A DNA stretch of 33,389 nucleotides from an uncultured Rhodospirillales bacterium (GTDB lineage: Bacteria; Pseudomonadota; Alphaproteobacteria; Kiloniellales; Kiloniellaceae): assembly GCA_913060675.1 (NCBI GenBank), contig CAJXUS010000047.1, forward strand, positions 1-33,389. The letters are read 5' to 3'. The notes beneath the pieces were generated by a model. That model saw only the letters and a list, made by a program, of their open reading frames with translations. It was not told the origin of the DNA and searched no databases. Shown piece by piece: positions 1 through 7,855 of this stretch; the stretch's first letter is position 1; every line of letters begins with the position of its first letter. The translations under genes were made by a program, and so were the position numbers.

Positions 1-11
1 AGTACAAAACA

Positions 12-75
12 AAACCCCGCCAAATATGACGGGGTTTGTCAGCGTTCTGAGGAGCTGAATTTTCAGCTCCTTTTT
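12..75 (+). terminator. Tandem hairpins with rho-independent terminator of an upstream gene
   Basis: Two adjacent hairpins are visible. The first pairs 12-19 with 30-37 (8 bp, C4/G4 core, 10-nt loop). The second pairs 51-59 with 62-70 (GGAGCTGAA with its complement) and is followed directly by five T and soon by eight T at 82-89. The second hairpin plus its T-run is a classical intrinsic terminator. It must end a plus-strand transcript that starts left of the window, so the operon beginning near 298 is probably transcribed independently. Confidence 0.85.
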
Positions 76-123
76 GTTTGATTTTTTTTGAGGCGAAGTA
101 GTCTTTTATTAATACTACCTTAG

Positions 124-143
124 CCAGTAATGTGATTTACTGG
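124..143. promoter_or_regulatory. Palindromic operator candidate upstream of the fatty-acid operon
   Basis: A perfect inverted repeat, CCAGTAA at 124-130 and TTACTGG at 137-143, is separated by 6 bp (TGTGAT). A 20-bp dyad with 7-bp arms in the only non-coding stretch before a beta-oxidation operon is what a dimeric regulator such as a TetR-type (FadR/PsrA-like) repressor would bind. The regulator family is inferred; the sequence does not match the E. coli FadR consensus that I know. The right half, read on the minus strand, contains CCAGTAAAT, which recurs three times at 27448-27484. Confidence 0.45.
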
Positions 144-225
144 TAAAGTGAGGAATGGCTGGGATAAAATCTGGAATCTCAGAAAAGTGACTTTTAAGTG
201 AGGATCTTAGTACTAATCTATTATC

Positions 226-231
226 TATAAT
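226..231 (+). promoter_or_regulatory. Perfect TATAAT -10 box, likely fad operon promoter
   Basis: TATAAT lies at 226-231 in an AT-rich stretch. No convincing -35 hexamer sits 16-18 bp upstream (203-208 reads GATCTT), so an activator or a weak -35 would be needed. If transcription starts near 238, a TTG initiation codon at 235 would not be in the transcript. This favours ATG 298 as the start of the first gene. Confidence 0.4.
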
Positions 232-297
232 TAATTGATCCGATATATCCCGACTAGTATTTTAGGGAAGGAAACGGACCAAGTCTTGGGTGGGGAG

Positions 298-2637
298 ATG
301 AACGCAGAAATAGATCTCGATTTCAAGCCTACCTATGACTGGTGCGTCCGGGCTTTTTCTCTTGTAAAAAGTCGCCTGGGGATAAACATCCGTTTGCACG
401 ATGAGACAAACAGCTTTCCTGGTGGAGATATTTATCTCTTCAATCACTTTGCCCGTTTTGAAACCATTATCCCACAATATTTAATTCATGAAGCGACTGG
501 CAAGTATTGTCGGTGCGTGGCAGCAGGTGAATTATTCGAAGGCAACGATGCCTTTACAAGTTTCCTCTATGGGGTTGGGGCTGTTCCCCATGATCATCCT
601 CGGTTACTTCCTTTTCTAGCAGGTGAAATCCTGAGAGGTCATAAGGTTATTATCTTTCCAGAAGGGGGGATGGTAAAAGATAGGCGTGTCGTCGGCCCCT
701 CTGGTGATTTCAGTATTTTCTCTCCAACGGCTCAAAAACGACGTAAGCATCATACTGGCGCAGCTGTTCTAGCCCTTACAGTCGAATTATTTAAGCAGCG
801 GGTTCTGTCTGTATTTGAAAAAGGTGAATATGACCGCTTGGCACGTTGGGCCCGTGCTTTGGAGTTGGAAACGACCGAAGAATTACTAACGGTTGCGAGT
901 AAGCCAACGGAAATCATCCCGGCCAATATTACTTTTTATCCTTTGCGGGCAAGCGACAATATTCTCAGTAGAAGTGCTGAATTTTTCAGCAAGGGCACCA
1001 ACCCACGCATGGTCGAAGAAGTTCTCATTGAAGCTAATATTCTACTTCGAGATTGTGATATGGATATTCGTGTCAGCAGGCCTTTAGATGTTCAGCACGT
1101 ATGGTACTGGTGGGAAAAACGATTGTTGTCTCGGGTTTTTAACCAAATCAACTCCCTTGATGATTTCTTTAATTTGAATACATCTCCCGAGACATTGAAT
1201 GAGCGTATTTTTAACCTGTGCAGTTCTCGCGGAACAAACCGATTACGTGATTATTATATGGAAGCAATTTATGCGGGGGTGACCGTAAACCTCTACCACT
1301 TGGCTTCATCTATTATTAGAGGCCTTGTCCATAAGGGCGAAAACAAAATCAACAAAAAATTATTTCATAAGACACTATATCTTGCTGTTAAGGAGTGCCA
1401 AAAAGATGAGGGAGCTCATCTCCATCGTAGTCTAAGTAAACCAGAAAATTATAGAGATCTCTGGAGCGGTGAGGGGTGTTTATCCCTTAGCAAATTTTTT
1501 GCTTCGGAAGGTTGTGAAGAACATGTCTCGGAGGACAGCCAGTTCTATTATTTTGATGATTCTGTCATAGAAGAAACCAGTTATAATACGGTCCGTTTGG
1601 ATAATCTCATTAAGGTTTACGCCAACGAGGTCATGCCAATTGAACATGCGATGTTGGGGGTGAAAAAAGCCTGTCTTGAAGCACCGTCTTTTGACCAAGA
1701 AACAATGGCTCAACATCTATTAAATGATGAAATTTTATCTCTGGATTGTGATCGAAAAACCTATACCAAACTGCGTCATCTAGAGATTAATGCCAAGGAG
1801 ACGGCAACTGCACCTTCGGATCCTTATTTGATTGTGCCCGAAGCAAAGAAGCCGATAGGAGTATTATTGGTTCACGGCCTTTTGGCCTCACCTGCAGAAA
1901 TGTATGAGTTTGGCCAACAACTCTCAGAGGAAGGCTACGTTACCTTTGGTGTTCGTTTAAAAGGGCATGGCACCTCGCCATGGGACCTCCGGGAGCGACA
2001 TTGGCAGGACTGGTCTTCTTCAATTGCACGAGGACGAGAGATTCTAGCGAGTTATGTGGACGAAATTGTTATTGTCGGTTTTGCAACTGGTGGAACCCTG
2101 TCTTTACTTGCTGCAGCGACCTACCCTTCCGGTATTGCAGGAGTAGCAGCGGTTTCTGTACCATGGAAATTTAAGACCCGGAACTTGCTGTTAGCGCATC
2201 TTGCACAAGGATATGAAAAGTTAACCAGCTGGGTTCCTGCAATGGAAGAGCAAGCAATTTTTAGAGAGCATCCTTCTGAAAATCCCAATGTTAATTATCA
2301 TAGCGTACCTGTTCGAACGGCATATGAACTTCATAAGTTACGGGAAGAACTTCATGATAAACTGCCAAAAGTTAGTTGCCCTGTACTCCTCCTTCAAGGG
2401 ACGGATGATCCAATTGTTGATGCGAAGGGGATCAACAAGGTGTTCGAATTAATAGGGACAAAAGCTAAAGAGCTAACGATGATTGATTCGAAAAAACATG
2501 GCATCCTTTATGATGATATAGGGGAATGCCGAAATCAAATTCGTGGCTTTTTGTCGGGGTTACAAAGATATGAAAATATAAAGCCAAATGAAGAGAATTC
2601 TACTACCGAGATTACAAAAGAAAGCGAGGTTAGTTGA
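298..2637 (+). CDS. PlsC-type acyltransferase fused to an alpha/beta-hydrolase domain
   Basis: This is a two-domain protein of about 779 residues from ATG 298; an open TTG start at 235 would give 800. Numbering from 235, the N-terminal part has a glycerolipid-acyltransferase signature: NHFARFE, an HX4E variant of HX4D with His71, and FPEGG with Glu143. A long middle region follows. Residues from about 540 form an alpha/beta-hydrolase fold with VLLVHG, an acid-loop Asp in QGTDDP and a late His in SKKHG. The nucleophile elbow reads G-F-A-T-G-G, with Ala617 where the family has Ser, so the hydrolase half may be inactive or non-hydrolytic. The acyltransferase would act on acyl-CoA or acyl-phospholipid at the inner membrane. 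The stop overlaps the next start (TGATG), so translation is coupled to the acyl-CoA synthetase. For the start, GGAG sits immediately before ATG 298 and no Shine-Dalgarno precedes TTG 235. The exact substrate is unknown. Confidence 0.8.
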   Translation: MNAEIDLDFKPTYDWCVRAFSLVKSRLGINIRLHDETNSFPGGDIYLFNHFARFETIIPQYLIHEATGKYCRCVAAGELFEGNDAFTSFLYGVGAVPHDHPRLLPFLAGEILRGHKVIIFPEGGMVKDRRVVGPSGDFSIFSPTAQKRRKHHTGAAVLALTVELFKQRVLSVFEKGEYDRLARWARALELETTEELLTVASKPTEIIPANITFYPLRASDNILSRSAEFFSKGTNPRMVEEVLIEANILLRDCDMDIRVSRPLDVQHVWYWWEKRLLSRVFNQINSLDDFFNLNTSPETLNERIFNLCSSRGTNRLRDYYMEAIYAGVTVNLYHLASSIIRGLVHKGENKINKKLFHKTLYLAVKECQKDEGAHLHRSLSKPENYRDLWSGEGCLSLSKFFASEGCEEHVSEDSQFYYFDDSVIEETSYNTVRLDNLIKVYANEVMPIEHAMLGVKKACLEAPSFDQETMAQHLLNDEILSLDCDRKTYTKLRHLEINAKETATAPSDPYLIVPEAKKPIGVLLVHGLLASPAEMYEFGQQLSEEGYVTFGVRLKGHGTSPWDLRERHWQDWSSSIARGREILASYVDEIVIVGFATGGTLSLLAAATYPSGIAGVAAVSVPWKFKTRNLLLAHLAQGYEKLTSWVPAMEEQAIFREHPSENPNVNYHSVPVRTAYELHKLREELHDKLPKVSCPVLLLQGTDDPIVDAKGINKVFELIGTKAKELTMIDSKKHGILYDDIGECRNQIRGFLSGLQRYENIKPNEENSTTEITKESEVS

Positions 2638-4340
2638 TGTCATTATCACAAAGCCTGGGACATCGTCCCTCTGGCTCTCTATCTCGAAAAGATCCAGTTC
2701 AACCCGATAATCGTTCTCTATACCAAAATCTGGAACAGGTCACTTCAGTATATGGCGATAACCCCTGCCTGGAGTTTCTTGGACGGCGGTATAGTTATCG
2801 CGATATTTTTGATCAGGTTCAATTAACTGCCGCGGGATTGCAGCGACAAGGCGTGTCGAAGGGGGATCGCGTTGTCCTCTTGCTCCCTAATTGTCCTTAT
2901 TTTGTGATTAGTTATTATGCCATTCTCAAAATTGGCGCCATCGTTGTTAACTCAAACCCTCTCTATGCCCCAGAGGAGCTTGAGTTCCAACTTAATGACT
3001 GTGCCGCTGAGATATTAATTACGCTGGATATCAAAGATCTCTGTGACAAGGCCACAAAACAAATTGAAAAAACACCTTTAAAAAAGATTGTCGTGTGTCG
3101 TCTTTCTCAAGCGATGCCGACACTTAAGGGAGCTCTTTTTTCTCTTCTCCAGTTCCATAAAATCACACACCCTTCAGGTGAAGAATTTATCGAATTTGAA
3201 GATCTTGCAAGTGACATAGAAGGTGGATATCCGGTTGATGTTTCTCCAGAAGATTTTGCAGTTTTGCAATATACAGGGGGGACGACAGGCAAACCTAAAG
3301 GCGCGGTATTAACTCACGCCAATATCATGGCGAATACTTCACAAGTTACCGCGTGGTTTTCGGATGCGGTACCCGGGGAAGAACGTATTTTGGGCGTGCT
3401 TCCTATGTTCCACGTTTTTGCCATGACGACGGTGCTTAATATGGGGATAGCCCTTGGGGCAGAAATCGTTCTTTTGCCCCGGTTCCAATTGGGACAAATG
3501 CTTAAGACAATCAATAGGTTGAAACCAACCTTGATGATGGGGGTACCAGCTATCTATGGAGCCGTGAACAATTCCCCCATTGTTGGGCGCTACGATCTTT
3601 CCTCTATTAAATATTGCATATCCGGAGGGGCGCCGCTTCCACTTGATGCGAAGCGACAATTTGAAAAGCTAACAGGCTGTGTTCTGGTCGAAGGTTACGG
3701 CCTCAGCGAAGCCTCGCCTGTTTGTGCCTGTAATCCAGTAGAGGGTGAAAACCGCGAAGGGTCTATTGGCTTGGCCCTACCGGATACTATGCTCGAAATT
3801 CGTGGGATAGAAGCTCCTCAGCAATTATTGGAAAAAGGTGAAAAGGGAGAGCTCTGTGTATCGGGGCCACAAGTCATGTTTGGCTATTGGAAGAATACAG
3901 AGGCGACAGGCTGCGCCATCACTGACGGGAAATTACGCACGGGCGATGTGGGGTATATGGATGATGAAGGCTACGTCTATTTATTGGATCGTCTCAAAGA
4001 TCTCATCATTTGCAACGGGTATAATGTTTATCCGCGCAACATCGAAGAAGCCATTAACCGACATCCCGCCGTAGAAGAAGTCACTGTTATTGGTATTTCG
4101 GAAGAAAAACACGGCGAAATTCCAAAGGCCTTTATCAAGCTTTGTGCAGGTCAGGAACTAGAGGAAGAAGAGCTTCTCGAGTTTTTAAAGGAATACCTCT
4201 CGCCAATGGAAATGCCGCGTGAAATGGATTTCCGAAACATGCTTCCAAAGACAATGATTGGGAAGTTGTCCAAAAAAGAGCTGAGACAAGAAGAAACCGA
4301 TCGCATTAATTCTGAACTCGCACCGAGCGAAAGCGCCTGA
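2637..4340 (+). CDS. Long-chain-type acyl-CoA synthetase (AMP-forming)
   Basis: The product is an adenylate-forming enzyme of 567 residues, a normal length for FadD-like ligases. It activates a free fatty acid with ATP and CoA through an acyl-adenylate. Visible motifs are the P-loop YTGGTTGKPKG at 212-222, GYGLSE at 353-358, the TGD/LKDLI hinge region with RTGDVGYMDDEGY and DRLKDLI, and the C-terminal catalytic Lys543 in GKLSKK. The start ATG 2637 overlaps the upstream TGA and has AGCGAGG about 8 nt before it; the in-frame TTG at 2634 is less likely. It is the second gene of the fatty-acid operon and supplies acyl-CoA to the dehydrogenase, hydratase and thiolase encoded downstream. Chain-length preference cannot be read from the sequence. 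Confidence 0.93.
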   Translation: MSLSQSLGHRPSGSLSRKDPVQPDNRSLYQNLEQVTSVYGDNPCLEFLGRRYSYRDIFDQVQLTAAGLQRQGVSKGDRVVLLLPNCPYFVISYYAILKIGAIVVNSNPLYAPEELEFQLNDCAAEILITLDIKDLCDKATKQIEKTPLKKIVVCRLSQAMPTLKGALFSLLQFHKITHPSGEEFIEFEDLASDIEGGYPVDVSPEDFAVLQYTGGTTGKPKGAVLTHANIMANTSQVTAWFSDAVPGEERILGVLPMFHVFAMTTVLNMGIALGAEIVLLPRFQLGQMLKTINRLKPTLMMGVPAIYGAVNNSPIVGRYDLSSIKYCISGGAPLPLDAKRQFEKLTGCVLVEGYGLSEASPVCACNPVEGENREGSIGLALPDTMLEIRGIEAPQQLLEKGEKGELCVSGPQVMFGYWKNTEATGCAITDGKLRTGDVGYMDDEGYVYLLDRLKDLIICNGYNVYPRNIEEAINRHPAVEEVTVIGISEEKHGEIPKAFIKLCAGQELEEEELLEFLKEYLSPMEMPREMDFRNMLPKTMIGKLSKKELRQEETDRINSELAPSESA

Positions 4341-4372
4341 GAGAGTAAAATGAGAAAGCAAAGGATTATGAA

Positions 4373-5515
4373 ATGGTAGATATAGTAATTGCAGGTTACG
4401 CACGGTCCGCTTTCCATTTTGCTCACAAGGGAGCGCTTGCGAAAATCCGCCCAGATGATCTTGTTGCGCAGGTCATCAAAGGCTTAGTGCATAAAACAGG
4501 TATAGAAGGGGGAGCTCTGGAGGCCGTCTTTATGGGATGTGCTTTTCCAGAAGGCGAACAGGGGCTCAATGTTGCCCGCTTGGCTGTTTTCCTAGCAGAT
4601 CTGCCTCAATCAGTTGGGGGGGCAACAGTTAATCATTTTTGTGGCTCTTCCATGCAAGCCATCCATATGGCTGCTGGAGCGATTTCCATGGGGGCGGGAA
4701 GTGCTTACATCTGTGCTGGAATTGAATCAATGTCTCGGGTGCCAATGATGGGGTTTAACCCTCTCTTGAATCCCGCCTTGGCAAAAGATTTTCCCCCGGC
4801 TTTTATATCCATGGGTGAGACAGCTGAAAATGTTGCTGACAAGTACGGTATTACTCGCAAGGATCAAGATAGCTTTTCTCTTGCAAGTCATCAAAAAGCA
4901 GCTCTTGCTCAAGGCGCTGGGAAACTAAAAGATGAGATCATTTCTATAGAAGATGAGATTGGCGCTGTTATAGATCACGATGGCTGTATTCGGGGTGGCA
5001 GTACCCTTGAAGGGTTGGGAGGGCTTGCTCCGGCCTTTAAAGAGGAAGGCAGTGTAACTGCGGGAAGCTCTTCTCCTCTTACAGATGGAGCTTCGGCTGT
5101 TATTGTTTGTACGCCAGATTTTGCGAAAGTACAGGAACTGACCGTTTTGGCAAAAATTCGAAGTATCGCCGTTGCGGGATGTGCGCCTGAAATTATGGGT
5201 ATAGGCCCTGTCGCCGCAACTAAAAAGGCCCTCTCAAGGGCTGGGATTACCATCAAGGATCTGGATGTCATTGAGTTAAACGAAGCCTTCGCAAGTCAGG
5301 CCTTAGCGTGTATTTCAGATCTCGATATCGACACCAATAAGGTTAACCTAGACGGAGGCGCCATTGCTTTGGGCCATCCTCTCGGGGCGACAGGGGCTCG
5401 AATAACAGGAAAAGCCGCTCAGCTTCTTAAACGGGAAGGCGGCAATTTTGCTTTGGCGACACAATGTATTGGCGGTGGGCAAGGTATAGCAACTGTTCTG
5501 GAGGCCGCTGAATGA
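4373..5515 (+). CDS. Acetyl-CoA C-acyltransferase (thiolase)
   Basis: This 380-residue thiolase cleaves 3-ketoacyl-CoA with CoA to acetyl-CoA and a shortened acyl-CoA. The nucleophilic Cys90 lies in NHFCGSSMQ. NEAF and GHPLGATG (His335) are present, and the proton-donor Cys365 lies in QCIGGGQG, so both catalytic cysteines and the histidine are intact. AAGGA at 4361-4365 gives 7-nt spacing to ATG 4373. The stop overlaps the next start (ATGA at 5512-5515). This pairs it with the hydroxyacyl-CoA dehydrogenase fusion, as thiolase and multifunctional subunits are commonly paired in trifunctional beta-oxidation complexes. Degradative use is inferred from the neighbours; a biosynthetic acetoacetyl-CoA thiolase is less likely here. 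Confidence 0.93.
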   Translation: MVDIVIAGYARSAFHFAHKGALAKIRPDDLVAQVIKGLVHKTGIEGGALEAVFMGCAFPEGEQGLNVARLAVFLADLPQSVGGATVNHFCGSSMQAIHMAAGAISMGAGSAYICAGIESMSRVPMMGFNPLLNPALAKDFPPAFISMGETAENVADKYGITRKDQDSFSLASHQKAALAQGAGKLKDEIISIEDEIGAVIDHDGCIRGGSTLEGLGGLAPAFKEEGSVTAGSSSPLTDGASAVIVCTPDFAKVQELTVLAKIRSIAVAGCAPEIMGIGPVAATKKALSRAGITIKDLDVIELNEAFASQALACISDLDIDTNKVNLDGGAIALGHPLGATGARITGKAAQLLKREGGNFALATQCIGGGQGIATVLEAAE

Positions 5516-7842
5516 GGTCTATAGAGAAAGTTGCCGTTATTGGTGCAGGCGTTATGGGTGCTGGAATAGCTGCTCAGGTCGCCAACGCTGGTGTCGAAGT
5601 TTTGCTGTTTGACCGGCCTCAGACAGAAGGTGATGATCGAAGTGCTATTTCCCGGGGGGCCGTTGCCAGTTTGCTAAAGAGTAATCCTGCTGCTCTTATG
5701 AGCAAGAAGAATGCCGGTTTGATCTCGCCTGTGAACACCGAGGACGATCTCGATAAACTCGGTACCTGTGACTGGATTATTGAGGCCATTATCGAAGATG
5801 TCGGCATTAAACAGGGGCTTTATCGCCAACTCGATGAACATCGAAAAAAGGGCTCGATCATTTCCTCCAACACTTCAACTCTACGCCGTAGGGACTTGGT
5901 TGAAGGAATGTCTTCTGACTTCTGTAAAGATTTTCTGATCTCTCATTTTTTTAACCCACCGAGATACATGCGTTTGTTGGAGCTGGTCGGAGGAGACGAG
6001 ACGCCTGATGATCTTATGGCGGTTGTTGAAGGCTTTTGTGACAAGCAACTCGGTAAAGGTGTGGTGCGGTGTAAAGATACTCCGGGATTTATAGCCAACC
6101 GAATAGGGATATTCTGGCTACAGTGTGCTGTAGTTGAAGCAATTGATCAGGGGATCTCGATTGAGGTTGCCGATGCGGTAATCGGACGTCCCTTTGGTAT
6201 TCCTAAAACGGGTGTTTTTGCCCTTTTGGACATGGTCGGCCTGGATTTAATGCCCCATGTTCTGGGTTCCATGGCGGAATATCTAGATGCCGATGACCCT
6301 TTTCATGAGATCTATCGTGAGCCCATTTTAATCAAAGAAATGATCACTGATGGCTATACGGGTCGAAAAGGTAAAGGCGGCTTTTATCGCCTGAAGCCAG
6401 ATAGCACAGACAAAGTCAAAGAAGCCGTAGATCTTAAAACTGGAAACTACCACAAAGCTTCTCGTCCTTCCGTGGCGATTGTTAAAAAGGCGGGCCGAAA
6501 GAACCCGCGTAAAGTTCTGGATGATAACAGTCCAGAGGGACGTTATGCATGGTCTGTGATGTCCAAAACTCTTTCCTATGCAGCGTCTCTGGTCCCCACG
6601 GTTTCAGAAGACATTGGCGCGATAGATCAGGCAATGTGTCTTGGTTATAATTGGAAGTACGGTCCTTTTGAGCTGTTAGATCAGATAGGAGCCCAATGGT
6701 TCATCCAAAAGCTATCGGCAACGGGTCAGAATGTTCCTGGATTTTTAACCAAAGCTGGTAACGAAGGCTTTTATCGCCTTAAGCAAGGGCGACGAGAATA
6801 CCTCTCGAGTGTGGGGCAGTATCGCCAAATAGAAACACGGTCAGGTGTTCTTAAACTCGAGGATGTTAAAGCACGAAGTAAGCCTGTTGCAAAAAACCCT
6901 TCAGCGTCTCTCTGGGATATCGGTGATGGGGTCCTCTGTCTGGAATTTCATAGCAAGATGAACTCGCTTAATTTATGGACCTTGGGCTTGATGGGAAAAG
7001 CCATTAGCATTATTGAGGAAAGTGATTTCAAGGCACTGGTTGTTTATAATGACGGGTCCAATTTTTCAGTAGGTGCAAATATCGGCTTGATGGCTTTCGC
7101 AGCAAAAGTTTGGGCATTTCCTTTCATCGATTATATGGTTCGGCGCGGGCAAGACACTTATAAGGCTTTAAAATTTGCTCCATTCCCTGTTGTCTCAGCC
7201 CCGTCAGGACTTGCCCTGGGTGGTGCTTGCGAATTGCTTCTCCATAGCGATGCAGTCCAGGCCCATGCTGAAACCTATACTGGCCTTGTTGAGGTTGGTG
7301 TAGGCATCATTCCTGGTTGGGGAGGCTGCAAAGAGCTGCTTTGTCGATGGGCGCTGGCTAAAGATGGTCCTAAAGGACCTATGCCCCCTGTAAGTAAAAC
7401 CTTCGAAATTATCGGTCTGGCTCAGGTAGCGAAGTCGGCTAAAGAAGCGCGTGAGATGAAAATTCTTCGTTCTTCTGATGGTATATCCATGAACCGAGAT
7501 CGGTTGCTTGCAGATGCCAAGGCAAAAGCACTTGAGCTTGCGAAAGATTACAAATCGCCCGAACCAGTAGAAATTACATTACCTGGTGAAAGCGGTCGGG
7601 TCGCGCTGGATTTGGCCGTCGCGGGATTTCGTAAATCTGGCAAGGCAACACCTCATGATGTGGTGGTTTCAGCGGCACTTTCTGAAGTCCTCAGTGGAGG
7701 AAATACGGATATGACGAGCAAAGTTAGCGAAGATGCTCTCCTTACTTTAGAACGCAAAGCCTTCCATAGTCTTTGTCGACATCCGGATACGATATTGCGT
7801 GTTAATTATATGTTGAAAACAGGAAAACCCCTGAGAAACTAG
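5512..7842 (+). CDS. 3-hydroxyacyl-CoA dehydrogenase / enoyl-CoA hydratase fusion
   Basis: This 776-residue multifunctional beta-oxidation enzyme has its domains in the order dehydrogenase then hydratase, the reverse of E. coli FadB/FadJ. The NAD-binding Rossmann motif GAGVMG is at 11-16, SNTSTL follows, and the catalytic dyad is His145 in SHFFNPP and Glu157 in LLELVGG. Two C-terminal dehydrogenase subdomains run to about 440, including a KYGPFELLDQIG segment. The crotonase fold spans about 464-720 with both expected acids 20 residues apart, Glu574 (GGACE) and Glu594 (LVEVG), so the hydratase should be active. It converts trans-2-enoyl-CoA to 3-ketoacyl-CoA with NAD+. Its start codon overlaps the thiolase stop. 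I see no isomerase-specific domain. Confidence 0.93.
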   Translation: MRSIEKVAVIGAGVMGAGIAAQVANAGVEVLLFDRPQTEGDDRSAISRGAVASLLKSNPAALMSKKNAGLISPVNTEDDLDKLGTCDWIIEAIIEDVGIKQGLYRQLDEHRKKGSIISSNTSTLRRRDLVEGMSSDFCKDFLISHFFNPPRYMRLLELVGGDETPDDLMAVVEGFCDKQLGKGVVRCKDTPGFIANRIGIFWLQCAVVEAIDQGISIEVADAVIGRPFGIPKTGVFALLDMVGLDLMPHVLGSMAEYLDADDPFHEIYREPILIKEMITDGYTGRKGKGGFYRLKPDSTDKVKEAVDLKTGNYHKASRPSVAIVKKAGRKNPRKVLDDNSPEGRYAWSVMSKTLSYAASLVPTVSEDIGAIDQAMCLGYNWKYGPFELLDQIGAQWFIQKLSATGQNVPGFLTKAGNEGFYRLKQGRREYLSSVGQYRQIETRSGVLKLEDVKARSKPVAKNPSASLWDIGDGVLCLEFHSKMNSLNLWTLGLMGKAISIIEESDFKALVVYNDGSNFSVGANIGLMAFAAKVWAFPFIDYMVRRGQDTYKALKFAPFPVVSAPSGLALGGACELLLHSDAVQAHAETYTGLVEVGVGIIPGWGGCKELLCRWALAKDGPKGPMPPVSKTFEIIGLAQVAKSAKEAREMKILRSSDGISMNRDRLLADAKAKALELAKDYKSPEPVEITLPGESGRVALDLAVAGFRKSGKATPHDVVVSAALSEVLSGGNTDMTSKVSEDALLTLERKAFHSLCRHPDTILRVNYMLKTGKPLRN

Positions 7843-7855
7843 GAGTTAAAGTAAG

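Noticed and set aside
235..297. TTG start at 235 for the first operon gene
   Set aside because: No Shine-Dalgarno precedes it, and a TATAAT box at 226-231 would place the transcription start downstream of it. ATG 298 is preferred, but not proven.
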